NCBI RefSeq assembly: GCF_028858725.1
Contig: NC_084774.1
Span: 7,600,001-7,664,000 of the forward strand
Origin: Colius striatus
Lineage: Eukaryota > Chordata > Aves > Coliiformes > Coliidae
Reading direction: 5' to 3'
Length of the DNA stretch: 64,000 bases
Below the pieces are notes generated by a model, which worked only from the letters and a program-made list of their open reading frames with translations, did not search any database and was not told the origin of the DNA. The position numbers and the translations under genes were made by a program. Shown here piece by piece: positions 13,501 through 27,221 of this stretch (the first letter of the stretch is position 1; each line of letters begins with the position of its first letter).

Positions 13501-16500
13501 TTACTTCTTTACGTATATTTGTAAGGCATTCTGGGAACTAGGGATCCCCACAGGAAAAGAGTGAGAGCATGGCAGAATAGAACAATCACTTCAAACTTTA
13601 ACTAAGTATCATCTAAAAAGGAAAGATAAATTATCTGAATGGGTATTTTTTTCTGTCTCTGAAAGATGCCTGCAGACAAGACATTTTAGCTGTTCCTCTG
13701 AGCTGTTATTTTGCAATTTAAGAATGACAGTGGATTTTTCTGTTTTTCTAAAGCATAATTAAGTCTATATACAAGTAGAATGAAACTGCCAAGTTAGACA
13801 AGCCGAAAACATGTACAAATTTGAAGGAAAAAATGTTAATTAATTTGCCTTGTGCCTTTTTAGCCCTGAAAATAGCAAACATCAACTGGCAAACCAAACT
13901 AAATAAAGCTGCACACCACACCTCTGATTACAGTAGCACAGAAGTTATCTTGAGGAGAGGACAACCCTTCAACATCACTCTGAACCTCCAAACACCAGAG
14001 CAATCTGGAGGTAACTTCATCTTCATTGCAAGCACAGGTAATTAATTTCCCTATGGTACTTACCTCACATGTGAGTCAGTCCATCTCCAAAACATTACAC
14101 GTCTATGTGGTCCATGCTGAGTCATTTAACTTTATCCTGTATCACTCAGGACTCATTGTCCTTTCAAGCTCAGAAGATCCCATTTTGAAGTTCAGTCTAC
14201 CTTAAGGCAACAGACAGTTAAGGTAACAATTAATAGGAACATAAGGACTATCCTCATTCTAGAAACAAGCTTATACATCTGCTCCTAAGAATCTACCTGA
14301 AATATTGCAAGTTGCCTGTATTCTGCAGTCCCTCAATAGTTTGCAACTCTACCGTGCAGACTCCTAATCTGTACCTTCCCAAAAAGCTTCTTTAAAAAAA
14401 AAACAAAAAAAACCCAAAAAAAACCCCCAAAAACCAAACCTCAACTCTGAATTAAATGCGTGTTTGTCGTGGTTTAGGGCTATCCAGGAACAAAAGACCA
14501 CCATTAGCCACTCGTTCCCATCATCAGCCTCCTCCCGATGAGACAGGGAAGACAAGAGTAACACCAAGGACCTTTGGAACCCCTTAAGGACAGAAAGGGC
14601 TCACTTGCCACTTACAGTCCACGGCTAAACAGACTATTCAACTTGAGGAAGAAAACAAAACTCAATTTAATCCGCCACCAATCAAGAACATAAGACAAAA
14701 ATACCCAACCGAAAGCAATACAGAGTAGGGCGAGGATGAAAAGCACTGCCAGTCCCTTTAAGATGCCTCCCCACCCCCCTTCGCGGGCGGTGTTTTTACC
14801 TCCTCAGCACGGGATGCGAAGGGAGGGAAGGTGCAGTCAGCTAGTTTCTGATTACTCCAGCCGTTTCTCTCGCCTCCGAGGGGCAGGGCTGCACTCTCGG
14901 CGCTGCTGCTGCTGCCACTCCACCGCTTGCTACGACGACCCCTCCCCACCTTAAGTACCACTAATTTCCCTTGTTGAATAGTGATAGCAGAGGCACCAGA
15001 TTGGCCCAGCCGGGTCGGAGGTGGGTCCAAGCTCAGAGCAGGGGGAAGTGCAGGTGTAGCCCATCGTGCCTACCTGTTTTTAAATTGATAGGTGTTAAGA
15101 ACAACAGACTTGCCTCCTCACTTGTATAGAACGATTCTGAGCATATTGGCCTTTACTGGATCATGCACGTTACACAGGGCTGCAAATTATGATTCTACAG
15201 ATTGGAGCATAGATAGTTTACATTGAACATGCATTTGAGCTTTAAGCCACAACCCTTCAATGAACTCATTAAAAAAAATAGAATTGAGATCATCACTGAT
15301 CTCAAGTTTGTCACCTACAGCTGTCATTCAGAATTGCTGTCCCTGTTCCCTCTGGCAGGACCATCTCCAGCAGAATCGCAGCAGACCAAGGCTGTATTTA
15401 ACCTTTTTGAGGAGGATGCCAGTGGCTGGAGTGCAACCCAAGAACCCAGTGAGCCTGGCTGCATGAGCTTTACAATATTCAGCCCAGCCAATGCTGTCAT
15501 TGGACGATACAAACTCAAACTCCAGACTGTTTCTGGGAACAAGGTCTCTTCAACATTCCTGGGCCAGTTTGTGCTACTCTTCAATCCATGGTGTCCAAGT
15601 ATGTTTTGATGTATCACATCCCTCGAATAACCCATTGTCTCAGTTGGGAACTCTGCGTGTCACAGCATGTCACAGTAAAGGCCTGACAGTCACAGCTACA
15701 GAAAGACATTTTTTTGTCTTTTGCTCATGATGAAGGATCATTTTTTTCCCTGTCTTCGATGACACAGAGCACCAAAGATCCAGCATTTTGGTTTTAGAAT
15801 AAGAAATCAGAGGCAGGAAATATTAGATATTTTTTTCTCCTCTGATACTTGTGTTCAGTTGTAAACCATACAATATCAGTAAGACACATACTAAGATTAG
15901 TGAAGAGACAGAAGCATAGACAGTTCCCCTCAAAAGAACTTCATGCTTATTTTACTCACTCTCTAAATTATTACAAAGGTACAGCAGGGAGTCCTAAGCG
16001 TGAATGCACAGGCTGCCTGACCCGTTCCCTAGAACTCCCCTTTGAGTGAGATTTTCAGTTACAGCAAAACAACTTTCAGCTGGCACGTCTCGTTCTGCTT
16101 TTAGATGATGATGTCTATATGCCCAATGAAAAGGAACGATGGGAGTACGTCCTGAACGACAGCGGAATCATATTTCAGGGACTGGAAAAACATATTCAAC
16201 AAGAAGCTTGGAACTATGGTCAGGTAAACAGCATCACCTATTCCAGGACTTCCAAAATAAGAACAATGGGTAAATAGGCTCTTGAGGACAGAAAATAATT
16301 ATCTTGTGGTATAAGAGTTCAGTGCAACTCTCTCAGTTACTTTTTTGCAGATATAGGTCTCACACATTAAAGCAGTGTTGGGATCATTTCCCCTGTCTTG
16401 TGTGTGCTAATACTGAAGTAAAAATACCAAAGCACAATTTTAGTTTTCTTTTTTCTATTATGCAAATTGGCAACATTCTGTTTGTCTCTTGGCCCTTGTA

Positions 16501-19500
16501 AAGAGCAAAGGAAACCATTCCTGTATTAACCTCTAGGTATTGTAAGGGTAGTATATTTAAATATTGACACAGTTCAATAATGGGGCAGAAGACACTAAAA
16601 GAATATCCCAACTCAAGCTGGAATTTTTTAAAATCAGTTTGGGCTTCTATGCATAACTGCTACAAATACTTTTATAACTACAGCCCATCTGTAGTCTTGT
16701 AGCTACACTGCAACTTGTTGGGCCAGTGAACCTGACCGCTTCATGCCTTACAACTGCACCAGGAGTTACACAGACAGCACTTCTATTAAACCTCCTGATC
16801 ACTGTGGCAACTTCTATGCTAATAAATGAAACGATGCTAGATCTGCTTTCTCTCTGAGAGGCCAAACAGCATCCTTGTCTGACTTCATCCATACAGCATA
16901 GCACTGTGGCATTCTCTAGGCCCGATGCAGTGTCTCTGGGACCCTAATCCACAATATTTATTTTTGTAAGGCTTCTTTGAGTTCATATCTTCTGACATAA
17001 GGTAAAGGCAGCCCATCACAGTGAAGCTTTCATAACAGAAGGGCGCATGACAGGATGTGGGAGGGTGTGAAGCGTGCGGAGCCAGACCTGCAGTGGTCTT
17101 GTCTGATCCACCAGGCTACGTGATGTCTTAGGGAATGGAATGCTAGTAGCTATGGCCCCAAACCGTGCTCATAAACATGCTGTCTTTAAAAATACTATGG
17201 AGAGTCAGCAGCCCAGGGCTTAGGCTTTCTTTTTGCCCCTATTTCCTTTAACAATCCAGAAAATGCCTATATTACCTACCTGATCCTATTGTGCTAGGAA
17301 AATAGCTGGGGAGTTTATGCTTGGGTTTATTTTTGACATTAGCCTTTAATATATTGCTTGTTTTCATTTCAGTTTGAAGAGGATATCCTTGATATCTCTC
17401 TGGCTATACTGGATCGAAGCCTGAACCATCGTCAAGATCCGGCTGCTGATGTATCCAAACGAAACAATCCTGTCTACGTGAGCAGAGTTATCAGTGCTAC
17501 GGTAAAGCAATCTACTAGTCACATCTGTACAATGCACCCACTAACAAAACCCCCAATACTTTACTGTGATTGTCTCACAAGCAGACAACCAAAAAGTTTT
17601 CCATTTTATAAATTATTACATTACAACATTGTTGCATTACAACATTCCTTATCTGAGATTCCTCCTTTGTAGCTGTGATCCTTTTCACACTTTTACACAG
17701 TACTGACTTTAGGCAATTTCAGCTTCGACATGAAGAAATACCTCTACTAAAAGTTCAAATACTTCAGAAAAAAACCCCCATCTTTAAAAGCACTCACTAT
17801 TTTCTGTGCAACCATAATTGACACTTAAACAGGCCTCTAAAATGGATGTGCACAAACATATGCAAGCAGATCTAAGTTTGAGCAAGCTGTAAGTACTATA
17901 TGCGCATTTGCAACAAATGCACATTCAGAGAGAATGGACACTTCTTGAAGCTTCCATAAAAATCACTTACAAATGTGAACCAATACCAAATACACAGCGT
18001 TACAGTTTTAAGGACATACAAGGAGGTGAAATTAATGAGTGAAATTTTAAATAGGCTATCTAGTCAGTACATTTGGATACATTTGCACTGAAAAGAAAGA
18101 CAGTTTTGAGTCATCCAACTTTATACTCATATCTGGGTTTGATCTAATTGTCACGCTTGAGCAGACAAAATTCTATGTATTCAAATACTGTGTCACACCA
18201 CTCAGTCAACAGAACAGTGGTACAACAGGGTCGTTTCTGCCTACTTCCCTCTCTCCCGTTTTATGTAAATATTTCAAGTCTCTTATGAGAAGTACTCTTT
18301 CAGGTTAACAGCAATGATGAAAAAGGAGTAGTGGAAGGGAAGTGGAATGGAAAGTACCGCTCAGGAACCAACCCCTTGCGGTGGAGTGGAAGTGTGACCA
18401 TCCTTCGAAAGTGGTACAGGAAGAGATACAAACCTGTTCGGTATGGCCAGTGCTGGGTCTTTGCAGGAGTAATGTGCACAGGTACACATGAAGAGATGAA
18501 GAATGCTATCGGAAAGGAAGCTTAATAGAACTTTTCTAGTTTTAACTTGGTAATGTTATTGTTGAAACTATTTCAGCTTTGACAGAGAGTGTGAAGAACC
18601 TCTGCTGTCCATGCATGAACGGTTATTTTCTTCTCTTTTAAACAGACATAGCTAGTAATATTGCACCTCAGTTTTGTGAGTCATCAAACAAAATGCAAAG
18701 CAGACTGCCTGGCTAGGCTGGCAAAAAGAGCGTGATTTCCTGGTTCAAAGCCAGGATTCAAATAAAATCTCTTTGCTCTTTCAAGGATATCATCTTCTCA
18801 CAATACCAGTTTTCTACCGTTGTGTCTTACCTACAGGTGACACAAAACCAAATCACAATTCTGAGGACCTGTTAAGAGAGCTGCAAGTTGGGAAAAGCAT
18901 TTTATCCAAGCAGTTTCCATTCCCAGCTGCTGTGAGACAAGAGTCACTTTGGGGAAAATAGATAGGAAAAATAATGCAATCCAGAGGTATGTCTCAGGTA
19001 ACAAAAAAACAAACACGGGGAGAAAATGGGAGAGAGAACAGGATGAAGAATGAAAGATTAAAATACATGGGTGAATCTAACTCTTCTTAAAAAGAACATG
19101 GCAACTAAGAATGTCATGTGAAGGGGAACTGTCTTCTCAGAAATTATACATTGTGACTGTGACGTGTCATATGTCAGAGGGAAGTTTCTGAGGGTTTGTT
19201 TCCCCATGGAAAACATATAGTAGACCGCTTTACTAAAAAAAAACCCCAGAAAAATAGTTTCTGAACATCTGTAAAATAAGCTTACAACACTTTTATGGTA
19301 TTCTGTATTGTAGTGCTGAGATCCTTGGGAATACCTACTCGTGTTATTACAAACTTCAACTCTGCCCATGACAGGAATATAAATCTGAGTATTGATAAGT
19401 ACATTGACATTTCTGGAAAGACCCTGCACTTGACTGAAGACAGTGTGTGGTAAATATAATGTTTTCCTTTATATTCCTTCTATTATATTCTCCTCTAATT

Positions 19501-22500
19501 AAAAGATCTAGAAACATGCTCCTGAAAAACCACCTCAATGTCATGCTCCCAGTGATGTAAAAAACCAAAAGAGCAGAGTGTTCAGAAATGCATGATGTAG
19601 ACAGTTTCATTATTTCGAAGAATCAACAGAGGAGATACTCTGTCCCACTGCTATTCAACACAGAATTTGAAAATAATAGATGCTAATTTTGTCTCTACTG
19701 TATGAAAGTTTTAATTAAAAAAAAACCCAAAAACCTATGGAAGAGTGATAAACCTCTTGCCCAAAAATGATATCAGCTTGTCTCTCAATTCCTGGAGCAG
19801 AGAACTTTTAGTAGCCTATAAGTTTTAGACCCAGCTCCTGTGCTGCACACTGTTGATTGTCTCAGTCATTCATTATTACCATTATATATCTTTTGCACAT
19901 CCTTTGAGAGGTTACTACAGACAATAATGCAGCTGAGAAAAATTCCATCCCATCCCTTAGGAAGAATATGCTGTCTCTTTCACCTCAGAGAAGCTGTTTA
20001 AAATTACGCTTTTGACAAAGAAGTGCATAGAAACTATCACACTGCACACGTGCATGATACTGCATGCATCAGTGTTTCAGTCACCAAGCACCCTATATGA
20101 TGTGGGCTGAATGGGACAAGGGTGACCTAAACTAGAAAGCAACTGTGAATTACCAACAGATAGTGATGTGCACAGGTGACTGTACACCTGAAATACCGTA
20201 CAGGGGCTGTACAGTATGTTTTTCTTGTATGTCCAGAACTGAATATTGGCTCTTCAATTAATTCTTTTCATTCTAACTCACTTTTTTATAACATTCCAAC
20301 ATTTCTCAGAGATTTGAATGCAAATAGCTTGCAAAGAAGGAGAAAGATGTACTCAAGAAAGGAGCCGACAGCTGGTCTCTCCACAGAAGAGTTTTCATTC
20401 GCTCAACTAGGATTATTTCTTGCACTGAACCAGAAATGTATCAAATCTTTAAATATAAAATTAATTAGGTGAATCAGGGATTCCCTATTCTACTTCCCTT
20501 ACAGGAATTTCCATGTCTGGAATGAAAGCTGGTTCATTAGAAGAGATCTTGGTTCTTTTTATGATGGGTGGCAGGTTCTGGATGCAACACCCCAGGAAAG
20601 AAGCAAAGGTAACACTGTTGTAAATATAAAAAGCTGTGGCTGTTGTTACTCCTAAAGATTGCTACTGAAATTTCAGGACAAGTCTATCTACTCCCCGTAG
20701 ATGGAGCACTCTTTCGGGTGCACAAGAAAAGCAATACCAACATCCGTCACCAGTAGGTTGCTTTTCTATCAGCCTCTGGATTACCCACCAGCACTCATAT
20801 TCTTTTTTTTTTTTTAAGTTCTGAATATTTCATAGGATGGCAACTCCACAAGATCTCTGGACAAGCTATTGCAGAGTTTGAGGTACTCGTTTAAACTTTT
20901 CCTTCTCTCTGAGACAGGCATATATCAGTGTGGTCCTGCCTCCACCAGAGCTATTAAAGAAGGGGATGTGAACTTGGATTATGACAGCTCATTTGTGTTT
21001 GCAGCAGTGAATGCTGACTATGTTACTTGGATTCACTATAGCAAAAAAAGAAAAGAGAGAATTTATTCTGATACTAGGAAGATTGGAAAATTTATCAGCA
21101 CCAAGGCAGTGGGCACCAACTCCCGTGTGGATGTCACTGCAAGTTACAAATATCCAGAAGGTAAATTCTTTACTACAGTTGTCTTGCCACTGATGGTCAG
21201 AAATGAAAATAATTTAGGCTTTCATTGGTTTGAGCACTGACTGAATGCCTTTACTTTTTCTGGAGCAAAGGAATCGTAGATTTTCAAAGTCTTAGGCCTC
21301 ATTGTCAGCTGAGAGTGATGCAATATGGCCATTGTGGCCCTTGATGAAATACTAACGAATTCAATGCAAAATCAAAGCTACTTCTGTAAAACATTCTGTC
21401 CAAGTTGTTCAGATCAGCTGGTGAGAATATTTCTGATATGACACACAGCAATAGCCATTCTGGAGAGTTATTTGGGGACAATTCCTGCAAAAGGATTTTT
21501 CAGCCTTCTTAATTTCAGAGGAGATGGCTGGCGATTGCCCCAACTTACGCAGAACTGAGCTCTCTCAGGAGTTATCTTTCTACGGATCGCATCTTCTGAG
21601 AGGTGCCCGTGAACAACCAGCTAAAGCTGACAAGCAGATTTTATTTTCCAGCCATTGTGAACATATATATTCGTTTGCTTTTGTGTCAAAATTGACATTT
21701 AGGTTAGCCCTCACTTTCTCCTCTTCTGTACCTTTGCCCTCCTCGGCTTTCCTAAACCAAGGTTACTGAGAGCAATTATGTCTTCATTGCATTATATCCA
21801 GCATCTATGAGATCTTTGACCATGTTATCTTTTGAAGCAGGATCCACAAAAGAAAGGCAGGTGTATAAAAAAGCACTGAAGCTGCTTGGTGTGAGAAGAG
21901 CTGGAAAAAGAAACAAAATTACAAGACCTAGAAGACGAGCTTCAGTAGCACGGAGACAAAATATGGCACAGCCTGTACAAAAACCCAGTATCGCAGGGAA
22001 GATAATTCTTGATGCACCTCCTGTAATTGGCCAGGATATCCCCCTTACTTTCTCACTCAGGAATTTGGTCTCAGATTTCAAGACCATAAAGGTTAAACTG
22101 AGGGCTTCAGCCATTCTCTACACAAGAAGACCAAAGGCAGAGATTTTGCAGTTGTCTAGATCTATTAAACTTGGATCTGAAGAAGGTAATTTTAATTTTA
22201 TTATATCTCAGAACAAGAGATAGCTTTGGTTTGTGGCCAAATCATATAGAAATAATGAATGGCTCCAGCTAGAGGTTAAGGCTATTCAGGGGAAGAGAAA
22301 CACACATATTTGCCCTGTCTTAAGCATTTGCTTTTAGACCCAGGCAGAAGGAATACTGGGCCGGGAAAACATTTTTTATCTGACCCAGCATAGACACTCT
22401 TTTCTCTACCTTATGATCTTTTTTTCTAAGTGAGAACAACCAGAGAGTACTCTGCTTCCAGCTCCCCATAAGCAAAGTATGAAGACAGATTAAAGAGAGA

Positions 22501-25500
22501 AACATACATCTGCATCTTCTGCAGCAGTAGGACAGTAACTACAGACCACAGTAAGAGCTACGCTACCTGCAGATAGTAACCTTTGTCACTATCTTTATAT
22601 ATATATATATATATTCTGAAAGGACAGTGCTGTAGAATGAGGCACATAGCACAGATGAATACAACTACCCTCTCAAGTTAATACAAATTCTAACCCTTCC
22701 CATTGTTCCAGCCGTAGATGAACATTTTTTTCCCCTCAATGTACTGAGATCCATTGTCTTACTCACTGACACAGAGACCCTGACTGTGCCCCCTCTTTAA
22801 AACAGCTGCAGCAGTAAGGGCATTTAAACCAATCCATCTTTTCTCTTCCACCTTCTTTTCAAGAAGGTGCATTAAATGTTTCAGATAAATGAAAAAACAT
22901 CAGCGGGCGCTGCCACATATGTTCATCGTCAGAACCATCCAGCCACCGAACCGTAGCCCATCACTTAGTGTTTGACATGAATATAAGTAGAAGTCACCTA
23001 AGAGCATCATTCCTATCAGCTGTCAACACCCACCAATGGACAGCCCCAGGGTGATGGCATACTTGCTCCTTAAAACACATATATTACAGATATATGTTGA
23101 TCTTAGACACAGAAAAAAGAAGAGGAAGAAATTCTGTTTCTGTTTCCATTCCAGTGAAAGCAATTTCATTCGAGATCTCCTATTCTCAGTACAAAAACTC
23201 TCTGATGGATGACAGGAAAATCCTAGTAACTGCTGTGTGTGAAACCGAACAGGGAGCTTCACTTCTAGTGGAGAAGGATATTGTACTTCAGGATCCTTTT
23301 CTCACCATCAAGGTAAAAGCTAGTCCACCTTGTGTCCCTAGAGAGGTGTGCTGAGAAGTAGCAAGTAGAATCCTTATTCTATCTGCTCCTCATAGGAAGA
23401 AATGTGGCAAGTGAAACTATGCCTGAGGGTGATTTCATCTTCTTGCTCTTGTAATAGACTGTATGACACAAGTGAAATGAAATACACTAAGGAAAAGCAA
23501 ACCTTTCTAAGGCATAGCTGTGCTATGGTATTCTTGCCAGTGCTTGTTGACATGGCACTGATAAAGTTCTCAGTGTTACGAAGGTTACAAGATAAGATTA
23601 TCTCCACAGAGACAGACAGATAGTCAGAGAGATCTAGTCCATATCTATGCCTTCACTATTCTCAGGGAAGTCTGACTACTCTCTTCTAGGTTATTTAGGA
23701 AGCCTGATTTTTTGTCAGAGAAGTCTTTACTGACTAGCTGACAATACCCAGGGCTGTGAGGCTTGTCATTACTAATACTCAAGAAAGTTCTTTTCCACCT
23801 TACCAGGAAACATGTTTCTTTTCACCTTCTGTAACATCTTCACAAATAATTAGGACTATAGGCTTTTTTTTCCACTTAAGACTGACTTCTGTCAAATGTT
23901 GTAGAAGGGGTGAAAAAGCAATTCTTAGTCTACAGGAAGGACCATGCACTATGTCATGGGACAGTCCTGGGTTTGCATGGTTTGCTAGTTCACATGAACT
24001 AGGTTGTCTTGGCCAGCTCAGCACAGTCACCTGCTGTGTCAGACATGGGATCAAATTCAGTCTGCCTACTGTACTGTAAGCAACATGGAAGGAGTAGGAT
24101 AATTTGCAGAGTCTTTCAGAGCCTCCAAACTAGATTAGCTATCCCAAACCACTCTGTCAGTAGCATACAGGAAAAACAAGGTTAAACACAGAAATAAATG
24201 TAGGTCTGGCGATTTCTGAATATGAAGTTCTACTGAGACTTCGTAAAGAGCTGCCTGTGCTGCATCATGCAAATAACAGAGTCAGCTTATATAGGGCAGG
24301 CACTTTAATTACATTTTTTCAATTCAGTGACTACACTTCAAGAAGGGTTTATGCTTCTGTTGATTGAAACTTCTGTATAAACACACAGTCAATAATAGAG
24401 AAATGCAGTTGGGGTCCTGGACTTCACCTTTATGTTAATTAAAATTACATTATCTACAAAGATAACCAGACACACCAGTTCCACTTTATGTCAGTCAAAA
24501 TAAGGTAATGAACATCATAGAATCACAGAAAGGTAGGGGTTGGAAGGGACCTTTAGAGGTCATCTAGTCCAATCCCCATGCCAAAGGAGGTCCACTTAGA
24601 TCAGGTCACGCAGGAACGTGTCCAGGCAGGCTTGGAAACCTCCCAAGAAGGAGCCTCCACACCCTCCCTGGGCAGTCTGGGCCAGTGCTCCGTCATCTGA
24701 ACAGTGAAATAGCTTTTCTGTATGTTTAAATGGAACTTTTTGTGTTCCAGCTCCTTGTCCTGTCACTGGATATGTTTATTTGCTACTTGGCATTGTTTTG
24801 TTGGTTTTTTTTTCCACGAGATGCTGCAATTACAGAATCACAGAGTCACAGAACCTCAAGGGCTGGAAGGGACATCGAAAGATCATCTAGTCCAACCCCA
24901 GCTGCCACAGCAAGGCCACCTAGAGTAGGTCACACAGGAACTCGCCCAGGTCTCACACCTCCAGTGTTTTCTAATCCTCATTTATCCTAACTAAAGCTAA
25001 TTTGACTTAAGATGTCTACAGTAGTTAGCCATACATACCAAGTTACTTGTATTCTCCTTTTGATCTCACATTGGTAGATGTCATATGTTACATGTAACAC
25101 CATACACTGACTTACGTTAAAAAGTTAGGACTAAATGGTAGATTCTACAGCAGTTTACACTTTCTCAGCTACACTGGGTGGCTGATTCAAGCCTGAACTC
25201 TGATGCCCAAAAATAAGTACATATATTAGTTCATGGCTCCTTCCTGTCCCGAAGACCCTAAGAAGGTAAGCGGTTTGCAATAGGAATGAAAAGAGAAAAC
25301 CATGAGAAAGAAGTGAGATTGATGCTATGGCTGAACAGAATGTTTTCTGTCTGTAGGTCCTTGGTCCAACAGTGGTACACAAGGCTGTTAATGTGCAGGT
25401 CACATTTACCAACCCACTGTCTGAAGTGGTGACAGACTGTGTGCTGAGAGCAGAAGGTAGCGGCCTACTCAAAGAGGAACTCAGAATCAAGTATGTAAAT

Positions 25501-26845
25501 GCTCCCTGGCTAACAGTTCATTCACTTTGGTGGAAAATCTGGAATAAAAAAAAAAGAGATTCTGTCAACCTCAAGCATTTAGTTTGTACCAACCTTGGAC
25601 AAAATTCTATCATGTCAGTACTCTCCATATACTAACTAGAGTTCTTTATGCTTCCTTTGCCAAGCTTTGAATTACAGAATGCTCAGGGAGTGGAGAGATG
25701 GCCTGCTTTTAATTCAGAGTGCTGTAGCTAGTGATGGAATTATACAAAGTGCAAACATTTTAAACCTTTATTCTTTTTGTGGTTTGCAAAAGGAAAACCA
25801 AAGAATCCTTGAAGAATAAGAGAAAATAGGATGATATCTTTTTTCCTTCATATATTAAATCACAAAAAAACCAGGATGTATACTGTAATGAAATGTCTTA
25901 AAAATGAATCCAGTGATATCCTAATATAAGAAATTATTCTCCCACCTGCTCCACAGTTATTATTTTTAAAATATTTTTAAAGTCTCCAAAATATTTATGC
26001 TGGGGGAATTAGCACCAAAAAGCTATGAGAGCAAAACAAAACAATAGCAAAATATGTATAATGATATGAATCACTAAGGCTTCATTTAGATTGAATACAA
26101 AATTCAGGCCTGGACCTGACCTGAACTTTAATTTGCTTTACCAGCATTGGTATTGCTCAGCTTCAATATCTCCTTATAGCAAAGAGACCCTATTTCCCCA
26201 CTCACTCTGTTTCCTGGTCCTACTATCAGTCTGCTTGTGTCTGCCAAGAGTCATTTCTAGCTATGGACATAAACCAAATGTGTATCTATATTTAACATAT
26301 CAAAATAGAACATAAGCAAATGTAGAGTATTATAAATGTTTTGAGTGTTGAGGTGAAAACATACAGTTGGATTTGAGCTCTTCTGAAGATAACACTTCTG
26401 ATCATTCCTCAGGCACTCAATACATTTTGTCCTCATGATATAACCGCTAATTCTTTAGCACAGGTTGAGCATTGCAATTATTCCACCATCTCCATGACTT
26501 GATTAGTTCTTCAAGGGTCGTGCTGTGGGGGCTGTGAACATGGAAGGTTACATCTACCTAGGAGTGTACAAATACAGCATTCACTCAGATTGGTTCTTCC
26601 TGTCCCCACTGACTTAGATTTGGGGACACTGAAGAATACATAGCAAAAAATTTTCAGCTGCTTGAACTTACAAATGTATTCTCTTTTTCAGTGTGTTAAG
26701 AATGGCCCCCATGGAGAGCTCAATGGTCGAGTTTGAAATCATTCCCTACAAGAGTGGCACCAGGCAGCTTCAAGTAGACTTGGTTTGCACGCATTTTTCA
26801 GACATTAAGGGATATGTGATGCTTGATGTGGCTCCTGCTCAGTGA
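10556..26845 (+). CDS. TGM3-like protein-glutamine gamma-glutamyltransferase, gene B (complete)
   Basis: Complete 706-aa transglutaminase. Coding exons: 10556-10562, 13864-14037, 15359-15598, 16105-16223, 17373-17501, 18304-18481, 19314-19449, 20505-20608, 20918-21160, 21841-22185, 23155-23312, 25357-25490 and 26692-26845. Exon 1 holds only ATGGCAG before a GTAAGT donor, the usual family layout; the protein starts [12 protein letters not shown], close to TGM3. Order: N-terminal sandwich (about 1-135), catalytic core (to about 455), hinge, two beta-barrels. Triad is Cys273, His331, Asp354; Trp237 is the conserved transition-state Trp. In calcium site 3 the second Asp of TGM3 is Asn (HDRNINLS). 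The hinge after the core (462-482) is strongly basic with RPRRR, where TGM3 zymogens are cleaved. Same exon phases as gene A, so a tandem duplicate, though clearly diverged. Substrates cannot be inferred from sequence. Confidence 0.93.
11118..11661 (+). mobile_element. ERV-L-like solo LTR
   Basis: In intron 1 of gene B, sense orientation. Starts TGTGCTAGTTTTGGC, contains a TATAAA (near 11380) followed by a purine-rich stretch, and ends GGTTAAACTATGACA. Flanks CACAC and AACAC match at four of five bases, a plausible 5-bp target duplication. No internal retroviral genes are present. Related to the fragment at 54819-55157. Confidence 0.75.
14465..15060 (-). mobile_element. Solo LTR, antisense in intron 2 of gene B
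   Basis: Read on the minus strand it has a GC-rich promoter-like half (about 14750-15060), an ATTAAA signal near 14670 and a terminal CCTAAACCACGACA at 14465, the usual end of avian ERV-L-type LTRs. GTGTT flanks the element at 14460-14464 and recurs at 15092-15096, but the left LTR edge is not a clean TG, so the outer boundary is uncertain. Its GC-rich part is a small CpG-rich island inside an AT-rich intron. Confidence 0.65.
22596..22615. repeat. (TA)n microsatellite
   Basis: About ten TA units in the intron following exon 10 of gene B. Confidence 0.9.
24516..24770 (-). mobile_element. CR1 LINE 3' end
   Basis: Begins CATAGAATCACAGAA on the + strand, the reverse complement of the CR1 ATTCTATG tail, then GGTTGGAAGGGACC and TCATCTAGTCCAA. 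Antisense in intron 11 of gene B; 5'-truncated. Confidence 0.9.
24829..24960 (-). mobile_element. Second CR1 LINE 3' end fragment
   Basis: Another tail (TACAGAATCACAGAG, GGCTGGAAGGGACATC) about 60 bases after the previous copy, in the same orientation. The two begin at equivalent ends of the element, so they are separate insertions and not one split copy. Confidence 0.85.
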
Positions 26846-26968
26846 TATAACCTGTACATCAGTTCATTTTTGTCTCTGTTTATGATACTGGAGCAGTGTT
26901 CATACATTATTATGACTAGGAGCACAGATATACAGATTACTTAGCCAAAGTGAAGTGATATGAGCTGA

Positions 26969-26974
26969 AATAAA
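26969..26974 (+). promoter_or_regulatory. Polyadenylation signal of TGM3-like gene B (proximal)
   Basis: AATAAA 124 bases after the stop codon. A second AATAAA at 27216-27221 could serve as a distal site. Confidence 0.6.
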
Positions 26975-27221
26975 AAGCTACTATACACTATATTGTAAAG
27001 ACAGCGTCATCTTTTTCATTCTTCAACCTGTTTTATGGACCTTCATGAATAGAATTACTAGTGGAAATCACTGTAGAATTTAACTTAAAGAAAAGGATCA
27101 AGTGTGATGGTTTTCAGCATTAGAGCCTGTAGCAATGACAGCAGCTAGATTTCCAAGGAAGACCATTGAAAATCACTGCTTTGGTACATTTCATTGGATA
27201 AAATGTATTACATTCAATAAA

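Noticed and set aside
162-26845. Calling genes A and B TGM5 or TGM7 from their position next to EPB42
   Set aside because: The N-terminus of gene B ([22 protein letters not shown]) and the core wording of both genes fit TGM3 better than TGM5; no symbol was given because a tree is needed.
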